A program made the position numbers and the translations under genes. The notes below the pieces were generated by a model. It was given only the letters and a program-made list of their open reading frames with translations, did no database searches and was not told the origin of the DNA. From Mycobacterium sp. 1164966.3 (lineage in GTDB: Bacteria; Actinomycetota; Actinomycetes; Mycobacteriales; Mycobacteriaceae), in assembly GCF_001665395.1 (NCBI RefSeq), contig NZ_LZSG01000048.1:1-48477 (forward strand): a stretch of 48,477 bases of DNA, read 5' to 3'. How positions within the stretch are numbered: the first letter of the stretch is position 1; each line of letters begins with the position of its first letter. Below are positions 16,697-24,630 of this stretch, piece by piece.

Positions 16697-16719
16697 CCAG
16701 ACCTTTAGTTCGGCTGGTC
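16695..16719. promoter_or_regulatory. Inverted repeat at the end of the first tetR gene
   Basis: GACCAG (16695-16700) and CTGGTC (16714-16719) pair around a 13-base loop; the repeat begins in the stop codon. No run of T follows, so it is a weak terminator at best. It could instead be an operator upstream of the second tetR gene. A second short repeat, TAACG/CGTTA, lies at 16729-16746. Confidence 0.3.
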
Positions 16720-16823
16720 GCGAGCGTGTAACGTCTCTAGGCGTTAGGTCCCTGGCCGGGGAATATAGGCTCCGACATCCGGAATCTAAGCGATTCGACA
16801 CCAACCTCCGGAGGTGCAGAGCG

Positions 16824-17483
16824 ATGGCCCGCCAGGTTCGGTCCGAAGTCACCCGGCGACGGATTCTCGATGCCGCGATCGAGGTATTCGGCGAGGTCGG
16901 TTATGCGGCTGCGGCGTGGGGCACGATCATCGAGCGCACCGGGATGACCAAGGGGGCCTTGTATCACCACTTTGATTCCAAGGAGTCGCTGGCGTCGGCC
17001 ATCATCGAAGAAGGCTCGAACACCTTGCTTGCCGCTTTCCGCAACGTGTGTGGGTCGTCGTCGCCGGCGCTGGAGAACATGATTCACGGCACGTTCACCA
17101 TTGCCGAGGTGCTGAGCTCTGACAAAATGGCCCGCGCCGCCGAGCAATTGAGCGGTGCCTTGAGCGGATTCAACGACGCCGCTACGCGCTTCGGCACAGG
17201 GTTGGTCGATCTGATGACCGAAGAGGCCCGGCGCGCGGCCGCCGAAGCAGACCTCAGCCAGGACGTCGAGCCGACGGTGGTCAGCGAGTTGATCGTTGGC
17301 GCCGTGCTGGGAATGCGGTTGCTGAACAACACGGTTTCCGACGACGGCAGGGCAGGTGGCGACTTCGCCGAACGGGTTGGTCAAATATGGGCACTGCTGA
17401 TCGCCGGCATAGTCGCCGAGGAATCCCTCCCCTATTTCCGCGAATTCCTTGCGCGCGAATCCCTTCGCGATGCCCGGGAGTAG
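16824..17483 (+). CDS. TetR regulator resembling gamma-butyrolactone receptors (2)
   Basis: This 219-residue protein starts at an ATG nine bases after GGAGG. The N-terminal HTH (about residues 8-55) includes WGTIIERTGMTKGALYHHF and DSKESLASAIIEEG, the signature seen in ScbR/ArpA-like receptors. The rest is a helical ligand domain. It is a paralogue of the preceding regulator but not a recent copy, as the two share mainly the HTH pattern. In streptomycetes such tandem receptors and pseudo-receptors control specialised-metabolite clusters. The neighbouring NRPS remnant, PE/PPE pair and polysaccharide operon are therefore the obvious candidate targets. Confidence 0.88.
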   Translation: MARQVRSEVTRRRILDAAIEVFGEVGYAAAAWGTIIERTGMTKGALYHHFDSKESLASAIIEEGSNTLLAAFRNVCGSSSPALENMIHGTFTIAEVLSSDKMARAAEQLSGALSGFNDAATRFGTGLVDLMTEEARRAAAEADLSQDVEPTVVSELIVGAVLGMRLLNNTVSDDGRAGGDFAERVGQIWALLIAGIVAEESLPYFREFLARESLRDARE

Positions 17484-17503
17484 CTCGGACCACTTCGACG
17501 ATT

Positions 17504-17941
17504 TCAGTGCCCGTCTTCCCACAACTGCTCGGTCAAGTCCTGGAACGTCGCGAGGGCGAAATCGTCGTCCGCGCGCATGACCGCGGACCTGCTCATCAAC
17601 GCGCGCACCACCGACCCATCCTTGTGCGCCAGTTCGACAACCATGTTCGCCAATGCATGGACGACCGAAAGCAGCGATTCCGAAACCGGTGCCTGATGGA
17701 AAATCTCGTGGAACCTTAGTGACAAGACCTCTTCCGATTCGCAGCCCACCATCTCCGCGAAGGCGGTGTTGGTGAACAAGATTTTGCCGTCGCCCCCAAT
17801 GGCCAGCACTGGAACCGGAATCCGCTCGAGGATCACCAGAGCCGGCAATTGCGCCAGCGTGGCCATCGGCGATTCGGTTTGTTGCCAGGTGCGTCGTCGT
17901 TCCACGCGCCCAATTATTACCCACGGCAGCAGGTGCCACAT
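17504..17941 (-). CDS. Stand-alone PAS domain protein
   Basis: The 145-residue product is essentially one PAS domain: LERIPVPVLAIGGDGKILFTN, then NTAFAEMVGCESEEVL, and a final beta strand with ALATFQDLTEQ. It has no kinase, cyclase, GGDEF or HTH partner domain. Single PAS proteins usually act as small sensors or protein-interaction modules. It converges with the second tetR gene (20 bases between stops) and is divergent from the NRPS remnant. The start may be ATG 17941 or the later ATG at 17866, which removes a basic 25-residue leader. A cofactor cannot be predicted. Confidence 0.75.
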   Translation of the reverse strand: MWHLLPWVIIGRVERRRTWQQTESPMATLAQLPALVILERIPVPVLAIGGDGKILFTNTAFAEMVGCESEEVLSLRFHEIFHQAPVSESLLSVVHALANMVVELAHKDGSVVRALMSRSAVMRADDDFALATFQDLTEQLWEDGH

Positions 17942-18309
17942 GCGGTCTTTTTTGGAATCGGCAGTTATGGCTCCGCCGGTCCAGGGCCCGAGCCGATGGG
18001 TGACGGCGCCGGCACCCTGAAAATGCCCGCGGCCGTATTGGCCACAGCGACCTCAACTGTCACGTCCGTGCTTTTCTCTGCGCGACGTTGATATCCGGTG
18101 CTAGCGCATTCCGCAATCGGTTAGCGCCGTGCGTGGCGCTGCTGATGTGGCATGTGTGACCAATCGGACCACCGGCCCATCGGTCACTGTAGCCAAAACA
18201 AACTACTGACTTGACGCCAGCGTCGTTAACCGCGATAAGGTATGCGAAATAGCCGATTAGTAAACTATTGGTATGGTATGCATGCCGTCCCCGCGGCCAG
18301 GAGGACCGT
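17942..18309. promoter_or_regulatory. Divergent intergenic region with PE-type promoter
   Basis: No gene is evident. Near its right end lies ACTATTGGTAT (18264-18274), identical to the motif at 15763-15773. It is followed directly by a second GGTATG and by TATGGT (18272-18277), which fits a -10 element. A strong Shine-Dalgarno sequence, AGGAGG, follows at 18299-18304, 5 bases before the GTG of the PE stub. The promoter therefore seems to be that of a lost PE gene, now reading into the NRPS fragments. Confidence 0.45.
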
Positions 18310-18351
18310 GTGTCGTTCGTGACCACCGCGCCGCAGGCGGTGCCTGCATGA
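18310..18351 (+). pseudogene. 13-codon PE gene stub
   Basis: Behind an excellent ribosome-binding site, a GTG opens MSFVTTAPQAVPA and then stops. MSFVTTAPxA is the standard beginning of a PE domain (compare MSFLTTQPEAM of the intact gene at 15660). PE domains run to about 100 residues, so this is the 5' end of a PE gene whose remainder has been lost. The sequence continues 21 bases later into the condensation-domain reading frame. Confidence 0.7.
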
Positions 18352-18372
18352 AAAGCGCCGGGTCGCGGCACG

Positions 18373-19275
18373 ATGGCTCGACTCGGTGAGCACGCCGTGA
18401 CCGAGACGCGTCGCGTCAGTCCGCGGTCCCGGTCGGCACCGCTGCCGCTGTCGGTTTCGCAGACTCGGCTCTGGAACCTCAGCCGGCTCGCACCGGACTC
18501 GCCCGCGTACAGCGAGCTGATCACGATTCGCAAGGCGGGTCCGCTCGACGTGGAAGCGCTGCGCCGCGCGCTCACCGAGGTGGTCGGGAGGCATGAGGTG
18601 TGGTGCACCACCTTCGACACGATTGACGGTGTGCCTCATCAAATCGTCCGGAAGCCAACGAAAGTTCATCTGCCCCTTGTTGATTTGACACACCTGAGTC
18701 TCGAAGACGCCGCACAGCGCGCTACCGAGATCGCCGCTGCCGACGCCTTGCATCCCTATGACCTGGCCGAGGGCCCGTTGATTCGCCCGCAGCTGATCCG
18801 CATCGCCGACGACGACCACCGGCTGCAGCTGGGCCTCCACCATCTGGTTTTCGACTGGACAACGCTGCAGCGCGTGGTGTTCGCAGAGCTGACAGCCCTG
18901 TACCGCAGCTACGCCACGGGCGTGCCTGCTGTGGTCGGCGAGTCACTGCCCGAGCCGCAAGCGCAGTACGCCGACTACACGAGGTGGGAGCGTGATTGGG
19001 TTCGCGGACGGGAGACAGCCGCCCGAATTGCCAAGTGGCGCTGCCGGCTTGCCGGCAGCACGCCGAGCAGTCTGCCGCTCGATCATCCGCGTCCGCCGAG
19101 TCAGACTTTTGTCGGCGGCACGATCCCGCTTGCGATCGACCACGCCACGGCCGAAGGGCTGCGCCGCGCTGCGGGGGCTGCGGGCGCCTCCCTTTTTCAC
19201 GCGCTGGCTGCCGCATACGCGTGGTGGCTACATCTGTATGCCGCCCGTGACCGACATCGACTCAGACTTCTATGA
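18373..19275 (+). pseudogene. Truncated NRPS condensation domain
   Basis: The 300-residue frame is the first two thirds of a condensation domain. The C1-like motif is LPLSVSQTRLWNLSRL and the C2-like motif is RHEVWCTTF. The catalytic HHxxxD motif reads HHLVFDWTTLQ, with Trp where Gly is usual. The similarity ends at AYAWWLHLYAARDR, where a full domain would continue for about 150 residues, and the frame stops nine codons later. The missing half carries the latch and floor-loop elements, so independent activity is unlikely. It probably begins at the ATG at 18373; GTG (HAVTETRR) eight codons on is an alternative. It lies just after the PE stub and overlaps the PCP-thioesterase frame. Confidence 0.75.
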
Positions 19276-20185
19276 TTTGGGCGGTCACTCTCTCTTGGCA
19301 GCCCGCTTGGTCGCCAATATCGCGCTCGAATTTGGTGTCGAGCTGTCGGTAGCAGCGGTCGTCGATGAGGGAAGGACGGTTGCCGGACTCGCCAAGTTGA
19401 TCGGCGCCGAAAGTTCCGGCGACACTGAGGAAGTCACATCGAGCCCACCGCTGCATTTCATCTTCTCCGACCTTGCGTCCGCGATGAGCGTCAGGCACTT
19501 TACCGCGCAGTGGGGTGCCGCGCAGCCGGTACACACGCTGATCCCCGAACAGCCAGGCGGGCAGTTCGACCGATTGGTCGCCATCGAAGACCATGCGAGA
19601 CAAGCCCTTTCGATGATCCGCCACCGGCAGCCAGTGGGTCCGCTTGCGCTGGCCGGCTATTCGCTCGGCGGCCTGGTGGCCTACGAAGTTGCCCGTCAGG
19701 CTGTCCATGCCGGCCAGCAAATCGAGTGGTTGGGCATTCTCGACATCGAGGCACCATCGATGCTGCAGCTGCCGCCGCGCTGGCGGATTCACCGGCTACG
19801 CGAAAAGCTCGCGGACGAGCGGGCCAAGTACGCCGAAATCGCGCGGCGAGTGCTTGGGAGTGGTTCGCCGCGGACGCAGCGCGGCTTCGACTGCCGCGGC
19901 GCTGCCGAGATCGCAGCTCGCTATCGGCAGCCCGGACATCAGGTGCCGATGCACCTGTTCGTGAGCGAGGTCTCCGCAGCAGCCGCGGAGGAAGATCTGT
20001 TGGGCTGGGACGCATTTCACAAGGGACCGTTGGCCGCGGATCGTCTTGCCGGTGACCACGTCGGGCTGCTTCAGCCGCCCCAAGCGGAGCTGCTCGCGAC
20101 GAGCATGCTCGAATCGCTCTGTAAGTCAAGGGAATCGGAATTTTCTTTTACGGTTGACGCCGCGAGCACCGATGAACCGGCATAG
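19238..20185 (+). pseudogene. NRPS fragment: partial carrier protein plus thioesterase
   Basis: This frame is +1 relative to the condensation fragment. It begins within it at ATG 19238, or in a longer shadow frame. The first 25 residues hold the phosphopantetheine site of a peptidyl carrier protein (DSDFYDLGGHSLLAARL), but helix 1 of that domain is absent. From about residue 70 a type I thioesterase follows with the nucleophile elbow GYSLGG and a late DHVGLL histidine. A complete terminal module is C-A-PCP-TE. Here half of C, all of A and the start of PCP are gone. The thioesterase alone (about 230 residues) looks intact and could still be active. Its end overlaps the next gene by 14 bases. 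Confidence 0.72.
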
Positions 20186-20828
20186 CGCAAAGCTTGCGGC
20201 CTTCCGCACCCCAGATCTCTCGGTGCCGCTGTCCACGCTCGCAGGTCCGACGCCTCCGGCAGTGTCGGAGTGGGAGTTTGGGACGGTCAAGCACTGGGCC
20301 ACGAACTGGTTGAGCAAGGCTCATCCCGATCTCGGGCGTACGGGTGCCGTCTGCCCCTTCACGGGCACTTCGATCAAGAAGCATCTGTTCTGGGTGGCAT
20401 TCGTGCGCGGGAACAACCTGGACCACGCCAGCATGGTCGGCTTGCTCGAGGAAATCGCAGCGGCGCTGCCGGTACTTCCTCCGGTCGATCGCCCGGAGTC
20501 GATCTACAAAGCCGTCGTCGTGGTCTTCCCTGAGGTCACCGAGTTCCGGCAGATCGATGCCGTCCAGGACGAATGCAAGAACGCATTCGTGAAGCGCGGG
20601 CTGATGGTCGGCCAGTTTTACCCCGGCCATCAGGAGGAGGGGCTTCGCAACCCGGACTTCAGACCGTTGGACGCGCCGTTCGCGATGCTCGCCGTGCGAC
20701 ACATGGTGGTCACCGACTACCCGTTCCTCCGCGGCAACGAGAACTGGATTGCCGCGCACGCCGCCCGATTTGCCCGGAGATTCCGTCGCACGCGCGCTCG
20801 GAGATTGCCAACAGATTTGGCGACCTGA
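20172..20828 (+). CDS. Conserved protein of NRPS-type clusters (probably DUF6875)
   Basis: The 218-residue product starts at an ATG overlapping the thioesterase stop, so it was translated with the NRPS. Landmarks are GAVCPFTGTSIKKHLFWVAF, VVVVFPEVTEF, KRGLMVGQFYPG and FRPLDAPFAMLAVRHMVVTD. I believe this is the DUF6875 family, which has no established function; I am not sure of the accession. The protein has no membrane segment and no recognisable cofactor loop. The conserved Cys-Pro-Phe and the His-rich end could mark an active site. Unlike the NRPS pieces before it, this frame appears full length. Confidence 0.65.
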   Translation: MNRHSAKLAAFRTPDLSVPLSTLAGPTPPAVSEWEFGTVKHWATNWLSKAHPDLGRTGAVCPFTGTSIKKHLFWVAFVRGNNLDHASMVGLLEEIAAALPVLPPVDRPESIYKAVVVVFPEVTEFRQIDAVQDECKNAFVKRGLMVGQFYPGHQEEGLRNPDFRPLDAPFAMLAVRHMVVTDYPFLRGNENWIAAHAARFARRFRRTRARRLPTDLAT

Positions 20829-20855
20829 TCGGGCCCTGATTGGGCCCTGATTGGG
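20825..20855 (+). repeat. 11-bp tandem repeat, nearly three copies
   Basis: CTGATCGGGCC, CTGATTGGGCC and CTGATTGGG follow one another directly, beginning at the stop codon of the preceding gene. The repeat lies in the 67-base convergent gap before metG. It shows no hairpin with a T-run. Confidence 0.6.
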
Positions 20856-20895
20856 AAAAAGACGCCGTTCGACAATTCGACCTTCGCCCGCTGCT

Positions 20896-22452
20896 CTACT
20901 CCGCTTCGGTTGTCGGCTCCTGGTAACGCGGAAATACACCCGTCGGCGGAGGCAGCGCGGTTCCGGGCGTCAGGCGCACTCCGATGTCGTCGAACGAACG
21001 CTGATCTTCGGGCTGGCCGAGCAGGTCCAACAGCTTGCCGGCAGATTGCGGCATGACCGGCTGCACCAGCAGCGCCGCGATGCGCACCACCTCGCAGGTG
21101 ACGTAAAGCACCGTGCGGAACCTGTCCTGGTCTGCCTCGGCCTCACTTTTGCGCAGCACCCATGGCTGCTGCGCCGAAAAGTACTTGTTGGCGTCGCCGA
21201 GCATCAGCCAGATCGCCTCCAGCGCAAGGTGCATCGCTTGCGCGTCGAAATGCGCCCGTGCCCGCTCCAGCAAGCTGTCGGCGATCGCCAGCAGGCCGGC
21301 GTCGTCAGCGGTGAAGTCGCCGGGATCGGGCACCACCCCGCCCAGGTTCTTGGCCACCATCGACAGCGACCGTTGGGCCAGGTTGCCCAACTCGTTGGCC
21401 AGGTCGGTGTTGATCCGGGTAACGATGGCCTCGTCGCTGTAGCTGCCGTCCTGACCGAACGGCACCTCGCGCAACAGGAAGTAGCGGACCTGGTCGACCC
21501 CGAACCTGTCGACCAAGGCTTCCGGGGCGACGATATTGCCCACCGACTTGCTCATCTTCTCGCCGCGGTTGAGCAAGAACCCGTGCGCGAAAACCCTTCG
21601 CGGCAGCTCGATTCCAGCCGACATCAAAAACGCGGGCCAGTAGACGGTGTGAAACCTGATGATGTCCTTGCCGATCATGTGCAGATCGGCGGGCCAGTAG
21701 CGGCGGAACGACTCCGAGTCGGTATCGGGGAACCCGACTCCGGTCAGGTAGTTGGTCAGCGCGTCGATCCAGACGTACATGATGTGGTCGGGCTGCCCGG
21801 GCACCTGCACCCCCCAGTCGAACGAGGTGCGCGAGATGGACAGATCGTGCAATCCGCCGGAGACGAAGCTGACCACTTCGTTGCGCCGCACCTCGGGAGC
21901 GATGAAGTCCGGGTTCGCGTCGTAGTGGGCCAGCAGCTTGTCGGCATACGCCGACAGCCGGAAGAAGTAGGTCTGCTCCTCGGTCCAGGTCACCGGGGTG
22001 CCGGTTTCCACGGCGATCCGGGTTCCGTCCACCTCGGCGGTCTCCGATTCGACGAAGAACCGCTCGTCGCGCACCGAATACCAGCCCGCGTAGCTGTCCA
22101 GATAGAGGTCGCCGGCCGCTTCGATCCGGCGCCAGATCTCTTTGGACGCCTGATGATGGTCGGCGTCGGTGGTGCGGATGAACCGGTCGAACGAAATGTC
22201 CAGTCGTTCCTGCAGGCGCTGGAACTCGTCGGAGTTGCGGCGAGCCAGCTCCGCGGTGGGCAGCCCCGCGGCGGCGGCGGCCTGGACCATCTTGAGGCCG
22301 TGTTCGTCGGTGCCCGTTTGAAAACGCACGTCGAAGCCGTCGAGCCGCTTGAACCGCGCGATGGCGTCGGTGGCGATGTACTCGTAGGCGTGACCCAGGT
22401 GCGGCGCGGCGTTGGGGTACGTAATCGCGGTGGTGACGTAGTAGGGCCTCAT
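20896..22452 (-). CDS. metG: Methionyl-tRNA synthetase
   Basis: This 518-residue class I synthetase charges initiator and elongator tRNA-Met with methionine in the cytosol. The HIGH motif reads HLGH at residues 18-21 and the KMSKS loop is intact (LNRGEKMSKSVGN). GTDEHG and the WIDALTNYL region that shapes the methionine pocket are also present. The length agrees with the M. tuberculosis enzyme (metS), which has no C-terminal dimerisation extension. It is divergent from tatD with a 24-base gap. The C-terminal helical domain binds the anticodon. Confidence 0.97.
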   Translation of the reverse strand: MRPYYVTTAITYPNAAPHLGHAYEYIATDAIARFKRLDGFDVRFQTGTDEHGLKMVQAAAAAGLPTAELARRNSDEFQRLQERLDISFDRFIRTTDADHHQASKEIWRRIEAAGDLYLDSYAGWYSVRDERFFVESETAEVDGTRIAVETGTPVTWTEEQTYFFRLSAYADKLLAHYDANPDFIAPEVRRNEVVSFVSGGLHDLSISRTSFDWGVQVPGQPDHIMYVWIDALTNYLTGVGFPDTDSESFRRYWPADLHMIGKDIIRFHTVYWPAFLMSAGIELPRRVFAHGFLLNRGEKMSKSVGNIVAPEALVDRFGVDQVRYFLLREVPFGQDGSYSDEAIVTRINTDLANELGNLAQRSLSMVAKNLGGVVPDPGDFTADDAGLLAIADSLLERARAHFDAQAMHLALEAIWLMLGDANKYFSAQQPWVLRKSEAEADQDRFRTVLYVTCEVVRIAALLVQPVMPQSAGKLLDLLGQPEDQRSFDDIGVRLTPGTALPPPTGVFPRYQEPTTEAE

Positions 22453-22464
22453 TGCGAATCACCC

Positions 22465-22470
22465 TATTGT
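22465..22470 (+). promoter_or_regulatory. -10 element of a leaderless tatD promoter
   Basis: TATTGT fits the mycobacterial TANNNT consensus and sits 6 bases before the GTG at 22477. Transcription would begin at or within a base of the start codon. The metG-tatD gap is only 24 bases, leaving no room for a Shine-Dalgarno leader. Confidence 0.5.
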
Positions 22471-22476
22471 GTGCCC

Positions 22477-23331
22477 GTGAGCTCCAACCGGTCCGGTAAC
22501 CGACAGACACCTCCCGCTCCCGAGCCGCTGGCGCCGCTGGTCGACGCCCACACTCACCTCGATGCCTGCGGCGCGCGCGACGCCGAAGACGTCAAAGCCA
22601 TCATCGAGCGAGCCGCGGAGGTGGGTGTGGCGGCGGTGGTGACCATCGCCGACGACCTGGATTCCGCGCGCTGGGTGACGCGCGCGGCCGAGTGGGACCA
22701 GCGGGTGTACGCCGCGGTCGCGCTGCACCCGACGCGCGCGAAGGCGCTCACCGACGACGCCCGCGCCGAGATCGAGCGACTGGCGGCCCACCCGCGAGTG
22801 GTTGCCATCGGCGAGACCGGGTTGGACCTGTACTGGCCGGGCCGCCTCGAGGGCTGCGCCGAGCCGACGGTGCAGCGGGAGGCCTTCGCCTGGCATATCG
22901 ACCTGGCCAAGCGGACGGGCAAACCACTGATGATTCACAACCGGGACGCCGACGCGGAGGTGCTCGATGTGCTGGCCGCGGAAGGCGCACCCGAGGCCGT
23001 GATCTTCCACTGCTTTTCGTCCGACAGCGCGATGGCCCGCCGCTGCGTCGACGCCGGATGGCTGCTCAGCCTGTCCGGGACGGCGAGCTTTCGCAACGCT
23101 CGCGCGCTGCGCGAAGCTGTGCCGCTGATTCCCGCCGAGCAGCTTCTGGTGGAAACCGACGCGCCATTCCTGACGCCGCATCCCTACCGTGGCTCAGCGA
23201 ATGAACCGTACTGTCTTCCTTATACCGTGCGTGCCATTGCCGAGCTGGTGGACAGCCCTGACGTAGAGTTGGCGCGAATCACGACGAGCAATGCTGCTCG
23301 GGTCTATGGGCTGAAGCTACCGGCCGCGTAG
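22477..23331 (+). CDS. tatD: TatD family metal-dependent hydrolase/DNase
   Basis: The 284-residue TIM-barrel protein carries the metal ligands of the TatD family: DAHTHLDAC at the first strand, GETGLDLYW, MIHNRDAD, FHCFSSD and VETDAPFLTP. TatD proteins are Mg-dependent 3'-5' exonucleases with proposed roles in DNA repair and quality control; the name does not imply protein export. Linkage of tatD to rpfB and ksgA is conserved in mycobacteria. The GTG start is supported by the leaderless promoter; a GTG two codons upstream is possible. The first 20 residues are Pro-rich and variable. Confidence 0.93.
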   Translation: MSSNRSGNRQTPPAPEPLAPLVDAHTHLDACGARDAEDVKAIIERAAEVGVAAVVTIADDLDSARWVTRAAEWDQRVYAAVALHPTRAKALTDDARAEIERLAAHPRVVAIGETGLDLYWPGRLEGCAEPTVQREAFAWHIDLAKRTGKPLMIHNRDADAEVLDVLAAEGAPEAVIFHCFSSDSAMARRCVDAGWLLSLSGTASFRNARALREAVPLIPAEQLLVETDAPFLTPHPYRGSANEPYCLPYTVRAIAELVDSPDVELARITTSNAARVYGLKLPAA

Positions 23332-23472
23332 TTGACCTGCGTTTACCTGAACTTTCGCAGACGGCCGACGTTGGAGTTGCCGAGCCGTGGCCGATTCGTT
23401 ACCGTCTTGTGATCGTAAAGGTGGGCCGCCGGGCCCTTTTTTGGCGTGTAGAGCTTCGAAAAGGTCGATGAA
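23332..23472 (+). ncRNA. rpfB leader region with regulatory terminator
   Basis: The 141-base interval between tatD and rpfB contains an intrinsic terminator placed only 30 bases before the rpfB start. In M. tuberculosis the rpfB-ksgA-ispE operon is known to be controlled by a transcribed leader with conditional termination (an RNA switch). The same arrangement is visible here. The ligand or trigger cannot be read from the sequence. The transcription start is not certain. Confidence 0.55.
23423..23442 (+). terminator. Intrinsic terminator in the rpfB leader
   Basis: GGGCC and GGCCC pair around the 4-base loop GCCG and are followed directly by six T residues. It lies upstream, not downstream, of rpfB in the direction of transcription. 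It is therefore an attenuator for rpfB and/or a terminator for tatD. Confidence 0.75.
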
Positions 23473-24630
23473 TTGGTTGCTGAAGTCGGGGATAAGCGAT
23501 CGTTAGGCGTTCTGGAAAAACTGAATCAAACCCCGTCGCCGGCGCTGCGGGTTCTCGTCGGAGGGCTGCTGTTGACGCTCGCGTTCGCGGGTGGTTACGC
23601 CATCTCGACGGCCAAAGAGGTGACGTTGACGGTGGACGGGACCGTGCTGCGGGTGACGACCATGAAGTCGCGAGTCATCGACATCGTCAAGGAGAACGGC
23701 TTCGTCGTCGGCGAGCGTGACGACCTCTATCCCGCCGCCGATGTGCAAGTCCACAATGCCGACAACATCGTGCTGCGACGAAGCCGGCCGCTGCAGATCT
23801 CGCTGGACGGCCAGCAGACCCGGCAGGTTTGGACGACGGCATCCACCGTCGACGAGGCACTTGCCCAACTCGCGATGACCGACACTGCCCCGGCCGCAGC
23901 CTCTCGTGGCAGCCGGGTTCCGTTGAGCGGCATGGCCCTGCCGGTGGTCAGCGCAAAGACGGTGCAAATCAACGACGGGGGCGCGGTGCGCACCGTGCAC
24001 CTGCCCGCACCAAATGTGGCCGGCCTGTTGAAAGCCGCCGGCGCCCCGCTGCTGGACAGCGACCAAGTGGTGCCCAACGCCACCTCGCCGATCGTCGACG
24101 GCATGGAAATCCAGGTCACCCGCCACCGCATTCAGCGGGTCACCGAGCGCGTCCCGCTGCCGCCGAGCTCCCGTCGCATCGAGGACCCGGAGCTGAACGC
24201 CAGCCGCCAGATCGTCGAAGATCCCGGCAGCCCCGGCGTGCAGGATGTGACGTTCGCCGTGGCCACCGTCAACGGTGTGGAGACCGGCCGGCTGCCCGTC
24301 GCCAACGTGGTGCTGACGCCCGCCCACGAAGCGGTGGTCCGGGTGGGGACCAAGCCCGGCACCGAGGTCCCCCCGGTGTCCGACGGCGCCATCTGGGATG
24401 CCATCGCCAGCTGCGAGGCGGGCGGAAACTGGGCGATCAACAGCGGCAACGGGTATTACGGTGGGGTGCAATTCGACCAAAGCACCTGGGAGCGCAACGG
24501 CGGGCTGCAATACGCCCCGCGCGCCGACCTGGCCACCCGTGAGGAGCAGATCGCCGTCGCTTCGGTGACCCAGCAGCGCCAGGGCTGGGGCGCCTGGCCG
24601 GTGTGCAGCGGAAGAGCGGGTGCACACTGA
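23473..24630 (+). CDS. rpfB: Resuscitation-promoting factor RpfB
   Basis: The 385-residue protein has one N-terminal membrane segment (VLVGGLLLTLAFAGGYAI). Three DUF348 repeats follow in about residues 45-215, then a G5 domain (ITERVPL-type region to about residue 295) and a C-terminal Rpf transglycosylase-like domain. In that domain AIASCEAGGNWAIN carries the catalytic glutamate. It cleaves peptidoglycan at the cell surface and stimulates regrowth of dormant cells, working with the RipA endopeptidase. The start is uncertain. TTG at 23473 gives about 23 residues more than the M. tuberculosis protein, and a later start just before the hydrophobic segment is possible. Its stop lies inside ksgA. 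Confidence 0.95.
   Translation: MVAEVGDKRSLGVLEKLNQTPSPALRVLVGGLLLTLAFAGGYAISTAKEVTLTVDGTVLRVTTMKSRVIDIVKENGFVVGERDDLYPAADVQVHNADNIVLRRSRPLQISLDGQQTRQVWTTASTVDEALAQLAMTDTAPAAASRGSRVPLSGMALPVVSAKTVQINDGGAVRTVHLPAPNVAGLLKAAGAPLLDSDQVVPNATSPIVDGMEIQVTRHRIQRVTERVPLPPSSRRIEDPELNASRQIVEDPGSPGVQDVTFAVATVNGVETGRLPVANVVLTPAHEAVVRVGTKPGTEVPPVSDGAIWDAIASCEAGGNWAINSGNGYYGGVQFDQSTWERNGGLQYAPRADLATREEQIAVASVTQQRQGWGAWPVCSGRAGAH

Noticed and set aside
20851..22476. 542-codon upstream extension of tatD
   Set aside because: It is the antisense of metG; the TatD domain begins after GTG 22477 and a -10 element sits just before it.
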